Source: Ochrobactrum teleogrylli (GTDB lineage: Bacteria > Pseudomonadota > Alphaproteobacteria > Rhizobiales > Rhizobiaceae). From it: 64,000 bases of DNA. A model generated the notes under the pieces. It made no database searches and was not told where the DNA came from. It worked only from the letters and a program-made list of their open reading frames with translations. Below, piece by piece: positions 18,932-30,343 of this stretch (its first letter is position 1; each line of letters starts with the position of its first letter). A program made the translations under genes and the position numbers. The stretch is from the NCBI RefSeq assembly GCF_006376685.1, contig NZ_VEWL01000007.1, forward strand, positions 1-64,000, given 5' to 3'.

Positions 18932-19975
18932 ATGGAAGGAATTTTTGCAGCTTACGTCTTACCCGCGCTGATCATGGCGCTGAAGTCGGTCGTTCTGCTC
19001 GTCGTATTGCTGATCGTCGTCGCTTACCTGCTTTATGCGGATCGCAAGATCTGGGCAGCGGTGCAGCTTCGTCGCGGCCCGAACGTTGTCGGTCCCTGGG
19101 GTCTGTTCCAGGCTTTCGCCGACTTGTTGAAGTTCGTCTTCAAGGAACCGATCATTCCGTCGGGCGCAAACAAGGGTGTCTTCCTCCTTGCGCCCTTCGT
19201 CTCTGCCGTTCTCGCAATGGCAACCTGGGCCGTTATCCCGGTCAATGAAGGCTGGGCTATCGCCAACATCAATGTCGGCATTCTCTATATCTTCGCCATT
19301 TCTTCGCTTGAAGTTTACGGCGTGATCATGGGCGGCTGGGCCTCCAACTCAAAGTACCCGTTCCTCGGCGCGCTCCGTTCGGCGGCGCAGATGGTTTCCT
19401 ACGAAGTTTCCATCGGCTTTGTGATTGTTACCGTTCTGCTGACGGTTGGCTCGCTCAACCTGACCGACATTGTGCTTTCGCAGAACACCGGCCTCGGCAC
19501 CATGCTCGGCCTGCCTGCATCGTTCCTCGACTGGAACTGGCTCTGCCTGTTCCCGATGTTCGTGATCTTCTTCATTTCGGCGCTTGCTGAAACGAACCGT
19601 CCGCCTTTCGATCTTGTCGAAGCTGAATCCGAACTCGTGGCCGGTCACATGATCGAATATTCGTCCACGCCGTTCCTTCTGTTCTTCCTCGGCGAGTATG
19701 TGGCGATCACGCTGATGTGCGCCCTGATGACCACGCTCTTCCTCGGCGGCTGGCTGCCTCCGGTTGACGTTTGGTTCCTCAACTGGGTTCCGGGCATCAT
19801 CTGGTTCATGCTCAAGCTCTGCCTCTGCTTCTTCATGTTCGCCATGGTGAAGGCTTTCGTACCGCGTTACCGCTATGACCAACTGATGCGTCTGGGTTGG
19901 AAGGTTTTCCTGCCGATCTCGCTCTTCATGGTTGTCGCCACCGCGACCTTCCTCAAAGTCTTCGGTCTGGCGTAA
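18932..19975 (+). CDS. nuoH: NADH-quinone oxidoreductase subunit H (NuoH)
   Basis: 347 residues from ATG 18932, 19 bases after nuoG, with GAGAGAGACGG upstream. About eight membrane segments. Conserved NuoH elements are [20 protein letters not shown] (about 47-66) and the quinone-side loop [19 protein letters not shown]. It forms the membrane-arm part of the quinone tunnel, next to NuoB and NuoD. Confidence 0.96.
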   Translation: MEGIFAAYVLPALIMALKSVVLLVVLLIVVAYLLYADRKIWAAVQLRRGPNVVGPWGLFQAFADLLKFVFKEPIIPSGANKGVFLLAPFVSAVLAMATWAVIPVNEGWAIANINVGILYIFAISSLEVYGVIMGGWASNSKYPFLGALRSAAQMVSYEVSIGFVIVTVLLTVGSLNLTDIVLSQNTGLGTMLGLPASFLDWNWLCLFPMFVIFFISALAETNRPPFDLVEAESELVAGHMIEYSSTPFLLFFLGEYVAITLMCALMTTLFLGGWLPPVDVWFLNWVPGIIWFMLKLCLCFFMFAMVKAFVPRYRYDQLMRLGWKVFLPISLFMVVATATFLKVFGLA

Positions 19976-19987
19976 GGAGAAATAACA

Positions 19988-20479
19988 ATGGCTTCAATCG
20001 CTCAAGCAGCCAAATCGCTCCTTCTCAAGGAATTCGTCGGCGCGTTCTTTCTTTCCATGCGCCAGTTCTTCGCGCCGAAGGCGACGTTGAACTACCCGCA
20101 TGAAAAGGGCCCCGTTTCGCCCCGTTTCCGTGGCGAACATGCGCTGCGGCGTTATCCCAACGGTGAAGAACGCTGCATCGCCTGCAAGCTTTGCGAAGCA
20201 ATCTGCCCGGCACAGGCCATCACCATTGAGGCCGGTCCGCGCCGCAACGACGGCACCCGCCGTACGGTGCGTTACGATATCGACATGGTGAAGTGCATTT
20301 ATTGCGGCTTCTGCCAGGAAGCATGTCCGGTGGATGCCATCGTCGAAGGCCCGAACTTCGAGTTCGCGACGGAGACGCGCGAAGAGCTTTACTACGACAA
20401 GGACAAGCTCCTCGCCAATGGTGACCGTTGGGAACGCGAAATCGCGCGCAATATCGCGATGGATGCGCCTTATCGCTGA
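19988..20479 (+). CDS. nuoI: NADH-quinone oxidoreductase subunit I (NuoI)
   Basis: 163-residue 23-kDa-type ferredoxin subunit. Two [4Fe-4S] motifs (N6a, N6b) are seen: [15 protein letters not shown] near 60 and [15 protein letters not shown] near 99. It bridges the NuoG chain of clusters to N2 in NuoB. It follows nuoH by 12 bases with AAGGAGAAA before the ATG. Confidence 0.97.
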   Translation: MASIAQAAKSLLLKEFVGAFFLSMRQFFAPKATLNYPHEKGPVSPRFRGEHALRRYPNGEERCIACKLCEAICPAQAITIEAGPRRNDGTRRTVRYDIDMVKCIYCGFCQEACPVDAIVEGPNFEFATETREELYYDKDKLLANGDRWEREIARNIAMDAPYR

Positions 20480-20605
20480 TCGGGTTCCCGATCAGTTCGA
20501 GTGTCAGATCGAATTTTCGGTCAGTCCGATGCTCGGACAAGAGTTTATGAATAAAGCGGGCAAAGCAATAGGGCTTTGCTCACGGAAAGGTGTTGGGGGA
20601 TCCCC

Positions 20606-21223
20606 ATGCTGACAGGTATTGCGGCAGCGTTTTTCTATCTGTTCGCTTTCATCATGATCGCAAGCGCGTTCATGGTGATTGCGGCACGCAACCCCGTGCA
20701 TTCGGTGCTGTTTCTGATCCTCACATTCTTCAATGCGGCAGCTCTGTTCCTGCTGACCGGGGCCGAGTTCCTCGCCATGATCCTGCTCGTCGTTTACGTC
20801 GGCGCTGTGGCGGTTCTCTTCCTCTTCGTCGTCATGATGTTGGATGTGGATTTCTCGGAACTGAAGCGCGGTGCGCTGCAATATGCGCCGGTCGGCGCTC
20901 TGGTCGGGTTGATCCTGCTGGGCGAACTGATCTTCGTCTTCGCGAGCAACATGTTTGCACCGAAGCTGGGGCAGGGCGCTGTGCCGATCCCGAATATCGC
21001 CGAGCGGTCCAATACCGCTGCTCTGGGCGACATTCTCTACACCGACTTCGTCTTCTACTTCCAGGTTGCTGGTCTCGTCCTTCTGGTCGCGATGATCGGC
21101 GCTATCGTTCTGACGCTGCGGCACAAGCCGAATGTCAAGCGCCAGTCCATCTCGGCCCAGGTTGCTCGCACGCCGGAAACGGCGATTGAGATCAAGAAGG
21201 TCGAAACGGGCAAAGGCATCTAA
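20606..21223 (+). CDS. nuoJ: NADH-quinone oxidoreductase subunit J (NuoJ)
   Basis: 205 residues from ATG 20606 ([10 protein letters not shown]), with GGGGGA six bases upstream; an in-frame start at 20576 would add ten non-hydrophobic residues and lacks a better site. Five membrane segments; [20 protein letters not shown] and [20 protein letters not shown] are typical NuoJ segments (the latter includes the pi-bulge region). It is separated from nuoI by 126 bases. Confidence 0.93.
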
Positions 21224-21233
21224 GGATAAGCAT

Positions 21234-21542
21234 ATGGAAATCGGTATCGCTCATTATCTGACCGTTTCGGCCATCCTGTTCACGCTTGGCGTCTTCGGCA
21301 TCTTTTTGAACCGCAAGAACGTCATCGTTATCCTGATGTCGATCGAATTGATCCTGCTTTCGGTCAATCTCAACTTCGTGGCGTTCTCCAGCCAGCTCGG
21401 CGACATGGTCGGGCAGGTCTTCGCCCTTTTCGTTCTGACTGTTGCGGCTGCTGAAGCGGCCATCGGTCTGGCAATTCTCGTTGTTTTCTTCCGTAATCGC
21501 GGTTCCATCGCGGTGGAAGACGTCAATGTTATGAAAGGTTGA
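21234..21542 (+). CDS. nuoK: NADH-quinone oxidoreductase subunit K (NuoK)
   Basis: 102 residues from ATG 21234 with TAAGGATAAG before it. Three membrane segments with the conserved glutamates in [18 protein letters not shown] and [12 protein letters not shown], which belong to the proton path. It is MrpC-like. It ends seven bases before nuoL. Confidence 0.96.
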
Positions 21543-21549
21543 CGGGCAA

Positions 21550-23541
21550 ATGCTCTACTACGCGATCGTCTTCCTTCCGCTTATCGGCTTTCTTATTGCT
21601 GGCTTGTTCGGCAATAAGATCGGCGCAAAAGCGAGTGAATACATCACTTCCGGCCTTATGGTTATCGTCGCGATCTGCTCGTGGATCGTGTTCTTCCAGA
21701 TTCCAATGGGCGACGGTGAAACTGTGCGCATTCCGGTGCTGCATTGGGTCACGTCCGGTTCGCTGTCCTTCGATTGGGCGCTGCGTGTCGATACGCTGAC
21801 CGGCGTCATGCTCGTTGTCGTGAACTCGGTTTCGGCTCTCGTGCATATCTATTCGATTGGATATATGCACCACGATCCGCATCGTCCGCGCTTCTTCGCC
21901 TATCTGTCGCTGTTCACCTTCGCGATGCTCATGCTGGTTACGTCGGACAATCTGGTTCAGATGTTCTTCGGCTGGGAAGGCGTGGGTCTGGCGTCCTATC
22001 TTCTGATCGGTTTCTGGTTCAAGAAGCCTTCGGCCAATGCCGCCGCCATGAAGGCCTTCGTCGTCAACCGCGTTGGTGACTTCGGCTTCCTGCTTGGCAT
22101 CTTCGGCCTGTTCGCTCTGTTCCAGTCGGTTGATTACAACACGATCTTCGCTGCTGCCGCCAATTATCTGCCGGCAGAAGGCGCTGCGGATGCAGGTCAG
22201 GTCGTGCTGAACTTCCTCGGCTATGAACTGCACAAGGAAACGGCACTGACCGTTGTTTGCCTGCTTCTGTTCATGGGCGCGATGGGTAAGTCGGCGCAGT
22301 TCCTGCTGCACACCTGGCTTCCGGACGCTATGGAAGGCCCGACACCTGTTTCGGCTCTCATTCACGCCGCAACCATGGTGACCGCGGGTGTGTTCATGGT
22401 CGCGCGCATGTCGCCGATCTTCGAACTGTCGCATACAGCTCTTCTGGTCGTCACCATCATCGGCGCCACCACCGCATTCTTTGCGGCAACGGTTGCCCTG
22501 GTGCAGAACGATATCAAGCGCGTTATCGCTTATTCGACCTGTTCGCAGCTGGGCTATATGTTCGTGGCTCTCGGCGTGGGCGCTTACGGCGCTGCGGTGT
22601 TCCACCTGTTCACGCACGCCTTCTTCAAGGCTCTCCTGTTTCTTTGCGCCGGTTCGGTTATCCATTCCGTGTCGGAAGAGCAGGACATGCGTCGCATGGG
22701 GGGCTTACGCAAGCTGATCCCGGTTACCTACTGGATGATGCTCATCGGTACGGTTGCTATTACGGGTCTTGGCATTCCGGGCACGATTATCGGTACGGCA
22801 GGCTTTTTCTCGAAGGATGCGATCATTGAATCGACGTTCGCTTCGCACAGCCCGGCTGCTGGCTACGCCTTCACGCTGCTCGTCGTCTCGGCTCTGTTCA
22901 CGAGCTTCTATTCCTGGCGTCTGATTTTCATGACCTTCTTCGGCAAGCCGCGCGCTTCGGCGGAAGTCATGCATCACGTCCATGAATCGCCGCCCGTGAT
23001 GCTGGTGCCGTTGTTCGTTCTTGCTGTCGGCGCAATCCTTGCCGGTGTGGTGTTCAAGGAATTCTTCTTCGGTCATGACTATGCCGAATTCTGGAAGGGC
23101 GCTCTGTTCACGCTGCCGACCAACGAGATCCTCGATGAGTACCATCATGTTCCGACCTGGGTTAAGCTGTCGCCTTTCACGGCTATGATCATCGGCTTCA
23201 TCGTTGCCTGGATCTTCTACATCCGGTCGCCGGAAATGCCGAAGGCACTGGCAGAACGCCATCGCGGTCTGTACCAGTTCCTGCTGAACAAGTGGTATTT
23301 CGACGAACTCTACGACTTCCTCTTCGTTCGTCCGGCCAAGTGGCTCGGTCGTGTCTTCTGGAAGGGTGGCGACGGCTGGCTCATTGACGGCTTCGGTCCG
23401 GATGGTATCTCGGCCCGTGTGCTTGATGTCACCAACCGCGTCGTCAAGATGCAGTCCGGATATCTTTATCATTACGCATTCGCGATGCTGATCGGCGTCG
23501 CCGCGCTCGTCACCTGGATGATGCTCGGGAGCTCTTTCTGA
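21550..23541 (+). CDS. nuoL: NADH-quinone oxidoreductase subunit L (NuoL)
   Basis: 663-residue antiporter-like proton-pumping subunit at the distal end of the membrane arm. Conserved [16 protein letters not shown] (with the key Glu near 142), [20 protein letters not shown] and the C-terminal lateral-helix region are present. Fourteen or more membrane segments. Its stop overlaps the nuoM start by one base (TGATG). Confidence 0.96.
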   Translation: MLYYAIVFLPLIGFLIAGLFGNKIGAKASEYITSGLMVIVAICSWIVFFQIPMGDGETVRIPVLHWVTSGSLSFDWALRVDTLTGVMLVVVNSVSALVHIYSIGYMHHDPHRPRFFAYLSLFTFAMLMLVTSDNLVQMFFGWEGVGLASYLLIGFWFKKPSANAAAMKAFVVNRVGDFGFLLGIFGLFALFQSVDYNTIFAAAANYLPAEGAADAGQVVLNFLGYELHKETALTVVCLLLFMGAMGKSAQFLLHTWLPDAMEGPTPVSALIHAATMVTAGVFMVARMSPIFELSHTALLVVTIIGATTAFFAATVALVQNDIKRVIAYSTCSQLGYMFVALGVGAYGAAVFHLFTHAFFKALLFLCAGSVIHSVSEEQDMRRMGGLRKLIPVTYWMMLIGTVAITGLGIPGTIIGTAGFFSKDAIIESTFASHSPAAGYAFTLLVVSALFTSFYSWRLIFMTFFGKPRASAEVMHHVHESPPVMLVPLFVLAVGAILAGVVFKEFFFGHDYAEFWKGALFTLPTNEILDEYHHVPTWVKLSPFTAMIIGFIVAWIFYIRSPEMPKALAERHRGLYQFLLNKWYFDELYDFLFVRPAKWLGRVFWKGGDGWLIDGFGPDGISARVLDVTNRVVKMQSGYLYHYAFAMLIGVAALVTWMMLGSSF

Positions 23542-25049
23542 TGACCGACTGGCCAATTCTCTCAACGGTCACGTTTCTGCCGCTCGTCGGCGCGTTACTG
23601 ATCCTTCTGATCAAGGACGACAGCGAGGCTTCGCGTCGCAACATCCGCAACGTCGCTTTGCTGACAACGGTGTTCGTCTTTATCCTGTCGCTCGTCGTCT
23701 GGGCCGGGTTCGATAATTCGAACGCTGGCTTCCAGATGGTCGAGCAGGTCGACTGGATGGGCGGCGGTATCAGCTACCATATGGGCGTGGACGGTATCTC
23801 CGTCCTGTTCGTGGTGCTGTCCGCTTTCCTGATGCCGTTCTGCATTCTTGCAAGCTGGGTGTCTGTCGAAAAGCGCGTCAAGGAATACATGATCGCGTTC
23901 CTCATTCTGGAAACGCTCATGATCGGCGTGTTCTGCGCTCTCGACCTCTTCCTGTTCTACGTGTTCTTCGAAGCAAGCCTTATCCCGATGTTCATCATCA
24001 TCGGCGTGTGGGGCGGCAAGCGTCGCGTTTATGCAAGCTTGAAGTTCTTCCTTTATACGCTGCTGGGCTCCGTGCTGATGCTCATCGCCATCATGGCCAT
24101 GTATTGGCAGGCTGGCACGATGAACATCGTCGAACTGCAGAAGTTCAGCTTCCCCGCTGGCATGCAAACATGGCTATGGCTTGCCTTCTTCGCGTCGTTT
24201 GCGGTCAAGATGCCGATGTGGCCGGTCCACACCTGGCTTCCGGATGCGCACGTTGAAGCGCCGACGGCAGGCTCGGTCATTCTGGCCGGTATCCTTCTGA
24301 AGCTCGGCGGCTACGGCTTCCTGCGTTTCTCGCTGCCGATGTTCCCGCTGGCTTCTGCCGATTTCGCGCCGCTTGTCTTCACGCTGTCGGTGATCGCCAT
24401 CATCTACACGTCTCTGGTGGCTCTGGTTCAGGAAGACATCAAGAAACTGATTGCTTACTCGTCCGTCGCACACATGGCCTATGTGACCATGGGTATCTTC
24501 GCGGCCAATGAGCAGGGCATTCAGGGCGCAATCTTCCAGATGCTTTCGCACGGTATCGTGTCGGGCGCGCTCTTCCTTTGCGTCGGCGTGATCTATGACC
24601 GTATGCATACCCGTGAGATCGCGGCGTTCGGCGGTCTGGTGAACAACATGCCGAAATATGCGGTGGCCTTCCTCATCTTCACGATGGCGAATGTCGGCCT
24701 GCCGGGTACTTCGGGCTTCATCGGTGAATTCCTGACGCTGTTCGGTGTGTTCCGGGTCAATACCTGGGTGGCGCTGTTCGCAACCACGGGCGTCATTCTC
24801 TCGGCGGCCTATGCGCTGTGGCTTTACCGCAAGGTGATCTTCGGTGCGCTCGACAAGGAAAGCCTCAAGGCGCTCCTCGATCTCAGCCCGCGTGAGAAGA
24901 TCATTCTCTATCCGCTCGTGGTACTCACCATCTTCTTCGGCGTGTATCCGGCACCGGTCTTCAATGCGACTGCAAGTGCTGTGACCGCTCTGGTTCAACA
25001 TTACGACGCTGCAATTGGCGGAGCCGCCAATGCAATGCTGGCACAGTAA
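23541..25049 (+). CDS. nuoM: NADH-quinone oxidoreductase subunit M (NuoM)
   Basis: 502-residue antiporter-like subunit with about 14 membrane segments. Characteristic stretches are [20 protein letters not shown] (conserved Glu in the fifth helix) and [20 protein letters not shown]. It begins inside the nuoL stop codon, so expression is likely coupled. Confidence 0.96.
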   Translation: MTDWPILSTVTFLPLVGALLILLIKDDSEASRRNIRNVALLTTVFVFILSLVVWAGFDNSNAGFQMVEQVDWMGGGISYHMGVDGISVLFVVLSAFLMPFCILASWVSVEKRVKEYMIAFLILETLMIGVFCALDLFLFYVFFEASLIPMFIIIGVWGGKRRVYASLKFFLYTLLGSVLMLIAIMAMYWQAGTMNIVELQKFSFPAGMQTWLWLAFFASFAVKMPMWPVHTWLPDAHVEAPTAGSVILAGILLKLGGYGFLRFSLPMFPLASADFAPLVFTLSVIAIIYTSLVALVQEDIKKLIAYSSVAHMAYVTMGIFAANEQGIQGAIFQMLSHGIVSGALFLCVGVIYDRMHTREIAAFGGLVNNMPKYAVAFLIFTMANVGLPGTSGFIGEFLTLFGVFRVNTWVALFATTGVILSAAYALWLYRKVIFGALDKESLKALLDLSPREKIILYPLVVLTIFFGVYPAPVFNATASAVTALVQHYDAAIGGAANAMLAQ

Positions 25050-25069
25050 GAAAATAAAGGCGTAAGGTC

Positions 25070-26506
25070 ATGCAGACTGATCTGATAGCTCATCTGACCC
25101 TTGCAGCGCCGGAGGTTCTCCTGGCTGTAGGCGCCTTGGCACTGCTTATGATCGGCGTGTTCTCTGGCGAGCGTGCAACCACGCTCGTCAACGGACTGTC
25201 CGTCGCAGTGCTGATTGCAGCGCTGGCACTGGTTGTTCTATTCCCGGCGAATGGTTCCGCTTTCGGCGGCGCCATCGTCAATGACGGTTTTGGCCGCTTC
25301 ATGAAGGTGCTGACGCTGATCGGCTCCATCGTCACGCTCGTCATGTCGGTCGGTTTCGCCAAGGCGGAAAAGTTCGACAAGTTCGAGTTCCCGGTCCTGA
25401 TCGTCATTTCGACGCTCGGCATGCTGTTGATGGTGTCGGCCTCCAACATGCTGTCGCTTTATCTCGGTCTCGAACTGCAGTCGCTGGCGCTTTACGTACT
25501 GGCTGCGTTCAACCGCGACAGCGTTCGCTCCACAGAAGCCGGTCTGAAGTATTTCGTTCTCGGCTCGCTGTCCTCGGGCATGCTGCTTTACGGCATCTCG
25601 CTTGTTTACGGCTATACCGGCCATATCGGTTTCGCCGAAATCGCCCAGGCTGTTTCGGGCGGCCAGCGTGAGCTTGGTCTGGTGTTCGGTCTGGTCTTCA
25701 TTCTGGCCGGTCTGGCATTCAAGATTTCCGCCGTTCCGTTCCACATGTGGACGCCGGACGTCTATGAAGGTGCGCCGACCCCGGTAACGGCCTTCTTTGC
25801 CGCCGCTCCGAAGATGGCCGCCATGGCGCTTATCATCCGCGTCGTCTCCGAAGCCTTCGCTCCGGTCACCCATGACTGGCAGCAGGTTGTGATCTTCATC
25901 GCAATCGCTTCGATGGTTCTCGGTGCCTTCGCCGCTATCGGCCAGCGCAATATCAAGCGTCTGATGGCTTATTCGTCGATCAGCCACATGGGCTATGCCC
26001 TTGTGGGTCTGGCTGCTGGTACGGCCATCGGTGTGAAGGGCGTGGCCATTTACATGGCGATCTATCTTGCCATGACGCTCGGCACCTTTGCCTTCATTCT
26101 CGCCATGCGCACCAAGGATGGCAATGTTGAGAACATCGGCGATCTGGCCGGTCTGTCGCGCACCAATCCGGTGCTGGCAACGATCATGACGATCTTCCTG
26201 TTCTCGCTCGCCGGTATCCCGCCGCTCGCCGGATTCTTCGGCAAGTGGTACACCTTCCTTGCTGCCGTGCAGGCGGGTCTCTATCCGCTGGCGATCATCG
26301 GTATCGTGGCTTCGGTCGTGGGCGCGTTCTACTACCTGCGCATGATCAAGATCATGTGGTTCGATGAGCCGGTTGGTGGTTTCGTGCCGGTCGCGGGCGA
26401 GCTGCGTCTCGTTCTCGGCGTTACGGGCGCTTTCGTGCTCTTCTACGTCTTCCTCGCTGGTCCAATCGGCGGATTTGCCGAAGCCGCAGCAAAGACGTTC
26501 TTCTAA
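25070..26506 (+). CDS. nuoN: NADH-quinone oxidoreductase subunit N (NuoN)
   Basis: 478-residue antiporter-like subunit closing the nuo operon. [20 protein letters not shown] and [20 protein letters not shown] are NuoN signatures. It starts 20 bases after nuoM, with AAGGCGTAAGGTC upstream, and birA begins about 22 bases after its stop, so birA may be on the same message. Confidence 0.96.
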   Translation: MQTDLIAHLTLAAPEVLLAVGALALLMIGVFSGERATTLVNGLSVAVLIAALALVVLFPANGSAFGGAIVNDGFGRFMKVLTLIGSIVTLVMSVGFAKAEKFDKFEFPVLIVISTLGMLLMVSASNMLSLYLGLELQSLALYVLAAFNRDSVRSTEAGLKYFVLGSLSSGMLLYGISLVYGYTGHIGFAEIAQAVSGGQRELGLVFGLVFILAGLAFKISAVPFHMWTPDVYEGAPTPVTAFFAAAPKMAAMALIIRVVSEAFAPVTHDWQQVVIFIAIASMVLGAFAAIGQRNIKRLMAYSSISHMGYALVGLAAGTAIGVKGVAIYMAIYLAMTLGTFAFILAMRTKDGNVENIGDLAGLSRTNPVLATIMTIFLFSLAGIPPLAGFFGKWYTFLAAVQAGLYPLAIIGIVASVVGAFYYLRMIKIMWFDEPVGGFVPVAGELRLVLGVTGAFVLFYVFLAGPIGGFAEAAAKTFF

Positions 26507-26528
26507 GTAAACTGTGACAGGTGATCGA

Positions 26529-27326
26529 ATGCATTTTGCGCTTTCGCCTGTCGCTGAAAATGCTGGCTACCGTCTCGAGGTTTTCGAGACGGTAGGCTCC
26601 ACAAACGCGGTGGCTCTGGAACGAGCAGCTGGCGGTGATCCGGGCAAGCTCTGGCTTGTCTCGAAGAGGCAGGAAAGTGGACGCGGAAGACGCGGTCGTG
26701 CCTGGTCTACTCCGGAAGGTAATCTGGCCTCCACACTTCTCCTGATCGAATCCTACGAATTGAAAACGGCGGCAACACTCGGTTTCGTTGCGGGCCTGTC
26801 GCTGGCCGATGCGCTGGAAGCGGCTTTTGCAGCAACCGGACCAGCCGTGCCGCCGAAGATCGGCCTGAAATGGCCGAATGATGTGCTGCTGGATGGTGCG
26901 AAACTGTCGGGCATTCTGCTGGAATCATCAATTCTCGCCAAGGATAGCTTTGCGATTGCCATCGGCATCGGCACCAACATCGTGGCCTTTCCCGACGATC
27001 TGCCATACGCCGCCACGTCGCTGCAGGCGCTTGGCAGCAAGTGCGATGCCGAAACGCTGTTTGCAGCCCTTTCTGACGCATGGTCCGTGAATTATCGTGT
27101 CTGGGACGAGGGACGTGGGCTGGATACGATCCGCAAACGCTGGCTGGAGCGGGCGCACGGTCTTGGTGGAAATGTCACGATGCAGGTTGAAGGCAAGGTC
27201 ATCGAAGGCCGGTTCGAGACCATCGATGAAGCCTGCCGTTTCGTGATCCGCGACAATGACGGCGCGCGCATTACGGTCACAGCGGGCGATGTTTATTTCG
27301 GAACGGCAGCAACACTGCGTAAATAA
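26529..27326 (+). CDS. birA: Biotin--[acetyl-CoA-carboxylase] ligase (BirA)
   Basis: 265 residues from ATG 26529 (a GTG at 26514 would add five residues; AGGTGAT lies just before the ATG). It attaches biotin to the carrier protein of acetyl-CoA carboxylase and other carboxylases. Motifs include VFETVGSTNAVALE, the biotinyl-AMP loop SGRGRRGRAWSTPEGNL and KWPNDVLLDGAKLSGILLES. There is no N-terminal helix-turn-helix, so it is a class I, non-repressor ligase. It lies directly behind nuoN, an arrangement often seen in alphaproteobacteria. Confidence 0.9.
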   Translation: MHFALSPVAENAGYRLEVFETVGSTNAVALERAAGGDPGKLWLVSKRQESGRGRRGRAWSTPEGNLASTLLLIESYELKTAATLGFVAGLSLADALEAAFAATGPAVPPKIGLKWPNDVLLDGAKLSGILLESSILAKDSFAIAIGIGTNIVAFPDDLPYAATSLQALGSKCDAETLFAALSDAWSVNYRVWDEGRGLDTIRKRWLERAHGLGGNVTMQVEGKVIEGRFETIDEACRFVIRDNDGARITVTAGDVYFGTAATLRK

Positions 27327-27461
27327 CAGCTTTCTTTTATCTTGCCGGGGTTGCAACTAAAGCCATTTAGGTTCAGTGGATGCGGCGAAAGCATGTCTTC
27401 CCGAAGTGCAAACTGATCCGGTTCCACTTTATAAGCAGGGTATAATTACAGAGGAAATTTC

Positions 27462-29138
27462 ATGGCCCGATCCAATAACCCGGAACTCGTCTTTCTGCCG
27501 CTCGGCGGCGTGGGCGAAATCGGCATGAATCTCGCTATGTACGGCTTTGGACCTGCGGATAATCGCGAATGGCTGGTCGTCGACATGGGCGTGAGCTTTG
27601 CTGGGCCGGAACAGCCGGGTGCCGACCTTATCCTGCCGGACATTCGCTATCTTGAAGCGGAAAAGAACAATGTGCGCGGTATCATCATCACCCACGCGCA
27701 TGAAGACCATTTTGGTGCGCTGCTCGATCTGTGGCCGCGCCTGAAGGTTCCAGTCTATGCGACGCCGTTCACCGCCGGTCTGCTGGAAGCCAAGCGCCAG
27801 TCCGAGATCAGCGCGCCGGAAATTCCGATCACCGTCTACAAGGCTGGTGAAAAGTTCGAAGTTGGCCCGTTTAAGGTTGAAGCGGTCGCTGTCACGCACT
27901 CGATCCCGGAACCTGTATCGCTCGCGATCACCACGCCGCTCGGCACGGTCGTGCATACCGGCGACTGGAAGATGGACCCGGAACCGTCGCTCGGTCCCGT
28001 CATCGATGAAGCGCGCTTCCGCGCCATTGGCGATGCCGGTGTTTTGGCGCTGATCTGCGATTCCACCAATGCCATGCGCGAGGGTGAATCCCCGTCGGAA
28101 CGTCAGGTCGGCGAAAGCCTGCGCGAGCTGATCGAAAATGCGCGTGGACGCGTGGCCATCACCACCTTTTCTTCCAATGTGGGCCGCATACGCTCCATCA
28201 CGGAAGCGGCGCGCGATGCGGGCCGTCAGGTTCTGGTCGTCGGTCGCTCGATGAAGCGCGCGATTTCGGTCGCGACCGAGCTTGGCTACATGGAAGGCCT
28301 GCCGGAATATCTGAGCGAAGAGGATTACGGCTATATTCCGCGTGAAAACGTGGTGATGATCCTGACCGGCAGTCAGGGCGAGCCGCGTGCGGCACTTGCC
28401 AAGCTGGCCCGCGATGAAATGCGCAGTCTGGCCCTGTCGCCGGGCGATACGGTCATTTATTCGTCGCGCGCCATTCCGGGCAACGAAAAAGCCATTCTCG
28501 ACATCAAGAACCGCCTGATCGACCGGGGCATCAAGATCATCGGCGACGATGATGCATTGGTGCACGTCTCCGGCCATCCGCGTCGCAGCGAATTGAAGCG
28601 TATGTATTCCTGGGTTCGCCCGCAAATTCTCGTTCCGGTGCATGGCGAAGCTGCGCATCTGGTGGCGCAGGGCTCGCTTGGCGCGATGGAAGGGATCGGG
28701 CAGGTCGCCCAGATCCGCAATGGCGACGTGCTGCGTCTTGCCCCCGGCAAGGCCGAAATTATCGACGAAGCGCCGATTGGCCGTATCTACAAGGACGGCA
28801 AGCTGATCGGTGACGAGGAAGAGATCGGCATGGTCGAGCGCCGCAAGCTCGCTTATGTCGGCCATGTCGCCGTTTCCATCCTGCTGGACCGCGACCACAA
28901 GCTTCTCGACGAACCCGATCTGGTGACATTTGGTCTGCCGGAAGAAGACGGTCAGGGCGAGTTGATGGAAGACATCCTGCTCGATGCGGTCGTCGAGGCC
29001 GTCGATAGCATTCCCCGCGTCCGCCGCAAGGATGTCGAGCTGGTGCGTGAATCCGCGCGCCGAGCGGTGCGCGCTGCGGCAAATCAGACGTGGGGCAAAA
29101 AGCCTGTGGTGACCGTATTCGTGAATAGGATACGCTGA
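27462..29138 (+). CDS. rnj: Ribonuclease J
   Basis: 558-residue metallo-beta-lactamase/beta-CASP nuclease for 5'-end and internal RNA processing. The metal-binding motif THAHEDHFGALLDL lies near residue 72; other motifs are VTHSIPEP, HTGDWKMD, CDSTNAMREGES and the beta-CASP HVSGHPRRSELKRM with VPVHGEAAHL. Alphaproteobacteria use RNase J in rRNA 5' maturation alongside RNase E. GAGGAAA precedes the ATG. The next gene begins 36 bases later. Confidence 0.93.
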   Translation: MARSNNPELVFLPLGGVGEIGMNLAMYGFGPADNREWLVVDMGVSFAGPEQPGADLILPDIRYLEAEKNNVRGIIITHAHEDHFGALLDLWPRLKVPVYATPFTAGLLEAKRQSEISAPEIPITVYKAGEKFEVGPFKVEAVAVTHSIPEPVSLAITTPLGTVVHTGDWKMDPEPSLGPVIDEARFRAIGDAGVLALICDSTNAMREGESPSERQVGESLRELIENARGRVAITTFSSNVGRIRSITEAARDAGRQVLVVGRSMKRAISVATELGYMEGLPEYLSEEDYGYIPRENVVMILTGSQGEPRAALAKLARDEMRSLALSPGDTVIYSSRAIPGNEKAILDIKNRLIDRGIKIIGDDDALVHVSGHPRRSELKRMYSWVRPQILVPVHGEAAHLVAQGSLGAMEGIGQVAQIRNGDVLRLAPGKAEIIDEAPIGRIYKDGKLIGDEEEIGMVERRKLAYVGHVAVSILLDRDHKLLDEPDLVTFGLPEEDGQGELMEDILLDAVVEAVDSIPRVRRKDVELVRESARRAVRAAANQTWGKKPVVTVFVNRIR

Positions 29139-29174
29139 CCGTCACGCAATAAATAAGCAGCAAGGGAGGTGCTG

Positions 29175-29579
29175 ATGCTCGAACGTTTGAACCATGTCGC
29201 GATTGCCGTTCCGGATATCGAGGCTGCGTCCGCGCTTTATCGTGGCAAACTGGCTGCAAATGTCGGTGCGCCGCAGGCCTTGCCGGAACACGGTGTGACC
29301 GTGGTTTTCATCGACGTCGGCAACACGAAAATCGAGCTGCTGGAGCCTTTGGGTGAGGGATCACCCATTGCAGCCTTCCTCGAAAAGAACCCGTCCGGTG
29401 GTGTGCACCATCTCTGCTATGAGGTGGAGGACATTATCGCAGCGCGGGATAAGCTCAAGGCGGAAGGCGCACGTATTCTCGGCGATGGAGAGCCGAAGAC
29501 CGGCGCCCATGGCAAGCCGGTCCTGTTTCTGCACCCGAAAGACTTCAACGGCACGCTGATTGAGCTGGAGGAAGTGTAA
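29175..29579 (+). CDS. mce: Methylmalonyl-CoA epimerase
   Basis: 134 residues from ATG 29175, with GGGAGG (29164-29169) upstream; an in-frame GTG at 29169 overlaps that site and is less likely. VOC-fold enzyme that interconverts (S)- and (R)-methylmalonyl-CoA in propionate use. Metal-ligand motifs are LNHVAIAVPDIEAA (His), GGVHHLCYEVEDI (His) and a Glu near the C-terminus in TLIELEE. It lies between rnj and a DUF1467 gene, a common alphaproteobacterial trio. Confidence 0.9.
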   Translation: MLERLNHVAIAVPDIEAASALYRGKLAANVGAPQALPEHGVTVVFIDVGNTKIELLEPLGEGSPIAAFLEKNPSGGVHHLCYEVEDIIAARDKLKAEGARILGDGEPKTGAHGKPVLFLHPKDFNGTLIELEEV

Positions 29580-29581
29580 TC

Positions 29582-29851
29582 ATGTCCATCATGTCCGGCA
29601 TTGCGATCTATTTCATTATCTGGTGGACGTCGCTTTTTGCGCTGCTGCCGGTCGGCCTGCGCACACAGGCTGAGGAAAATAATGTCACGCTTGGCACGGT
29701 GGCCAGCGCTCCGGCAACACCGCGCATCGGTCGCGCCTTTCTGCGCACCACTATTGTCGCCACGCTTATCTTCGCTGTCTATTATTATGTGACGCAGATC
29801 ATTGGTTTTGGTCTGGACGACATTCCGCATTTTTTCCCGGATCTGACATAA
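29582..29851 (+). CDS. DUF1467 small membrane protein
   Basis: 89 residues with two membrane segments (about 5-22 and 60-80): SGIAIYFIIWWTSLFALLPV, then LRTTIVATLIFAVYYYVTQI. The WWTSLFALLPVGLRTQ stretch is typical of DUF1467. It starts two bases after the epimerase stop and ends just before a strong terminator, so it is the last gene of the rnj unit. Function unknown. Confidence 0.88.
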   Translation: MSIMSGIAIYFIIWWTSLFALLPVGLRTQAEENNVTLGTVASAPATPRIGRAFLRTTIVATLIFAVYYYVTQIIGFGLDDIPHFFPDLT

Positions 29852-29882
29852 TCGCATTTACGAAAACAGAATGAGAAATCCA

Positions 29883-29915
29883 AGACTGCCTCATTTTTAG
29901 GCAGTCTTTCTTTTA
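29883..29915 (+). terminator. Rho-independent terminator of the rnj-mce-DUF1467 unit
   Basis: Stem AGACTGCCT (29883-29891) and AGGCAGTCT (29899-29907), a seven-base loop, then TTCTTTTA. It lies 32 bases past the DUF1467 stop. Confidence 0.92.
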
Positions 29916-30187
29916 TGCGCAAAACAGACTGCTGGGAAATACGCTCTGAATCAAAAACTTATGATCTTATCGTAAGGTGCTGAATTATAACGGACTAAAG
30001 GAATTTCACGCTTCGGTCCTCGTTCGCTCTGGTCGCGATATGCGCCTAAGAATAAAACTAGTTTTACTTTGGCAACATATTGCAAATAGTCGCCTGCAGA
30101 AGCAGGTCTATAAATCACACAAATTCAATGGGTTATTGCGCGGCTTTTCGGGAAGCTGACGGCGAGGGTCGCGATCAATGCAAATGC
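29916..30187. other. Intergenic region upstream of the sRNA-like unit
   Basis: About 270 AT-rich bases with no supported gene on either strand. It separates the rnj-unit terminator from the minus-strand terminator at 30188-30215. Confidence 0.4.
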
Positions 30188-30215
30188 AAAAAAAAAGCAA
30201 GGCTTTCGCCTTGCT
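30188..30215 (-). terminator. Rho-independent terminator of the candidate sRNA
   Basis: Eight-base-pair stem with a GAAA tetraloop (minus strand) followed by nine uridines; no protein gene upstream on this strand uses it. Confidence 0.88.
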
Positions 30216-30338
30216 AATAAAATACGCGTTCGATCCGTTTCCATGTTACTGGCGGCTGCGTAGCTCGCGCCTGGATCCATCCTCCCAAGACTTTGACCGC
30301 GTGAAAACAACGGTTTTATTCCGTTGTTGCTCTTATGA
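30188..30338 (-). ncRNA. Candidate small RNA on the minus strand
   Basis: Reading leftward: -35 GTGACA (30367-30372), a 17-base spacer, -10 TATTTT (30344-30349), expected start near 30337. Then comes a 5' hairpin with arms ACAACGG/CCGTTGT (about 30307-30327), an unstructured middle and a terminator, AGCAAGGC-GAAA-GCCTTGCT followed by nine T (30188-30215). No convincing open frame fits: the only long frame on this strand runs through the terminator stem and has no properly spaced ribosome binding site. About 150 nucleotides. I cannot name a family. Confidence 0.55.
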
Positions 30339-30343
30339 TGAAA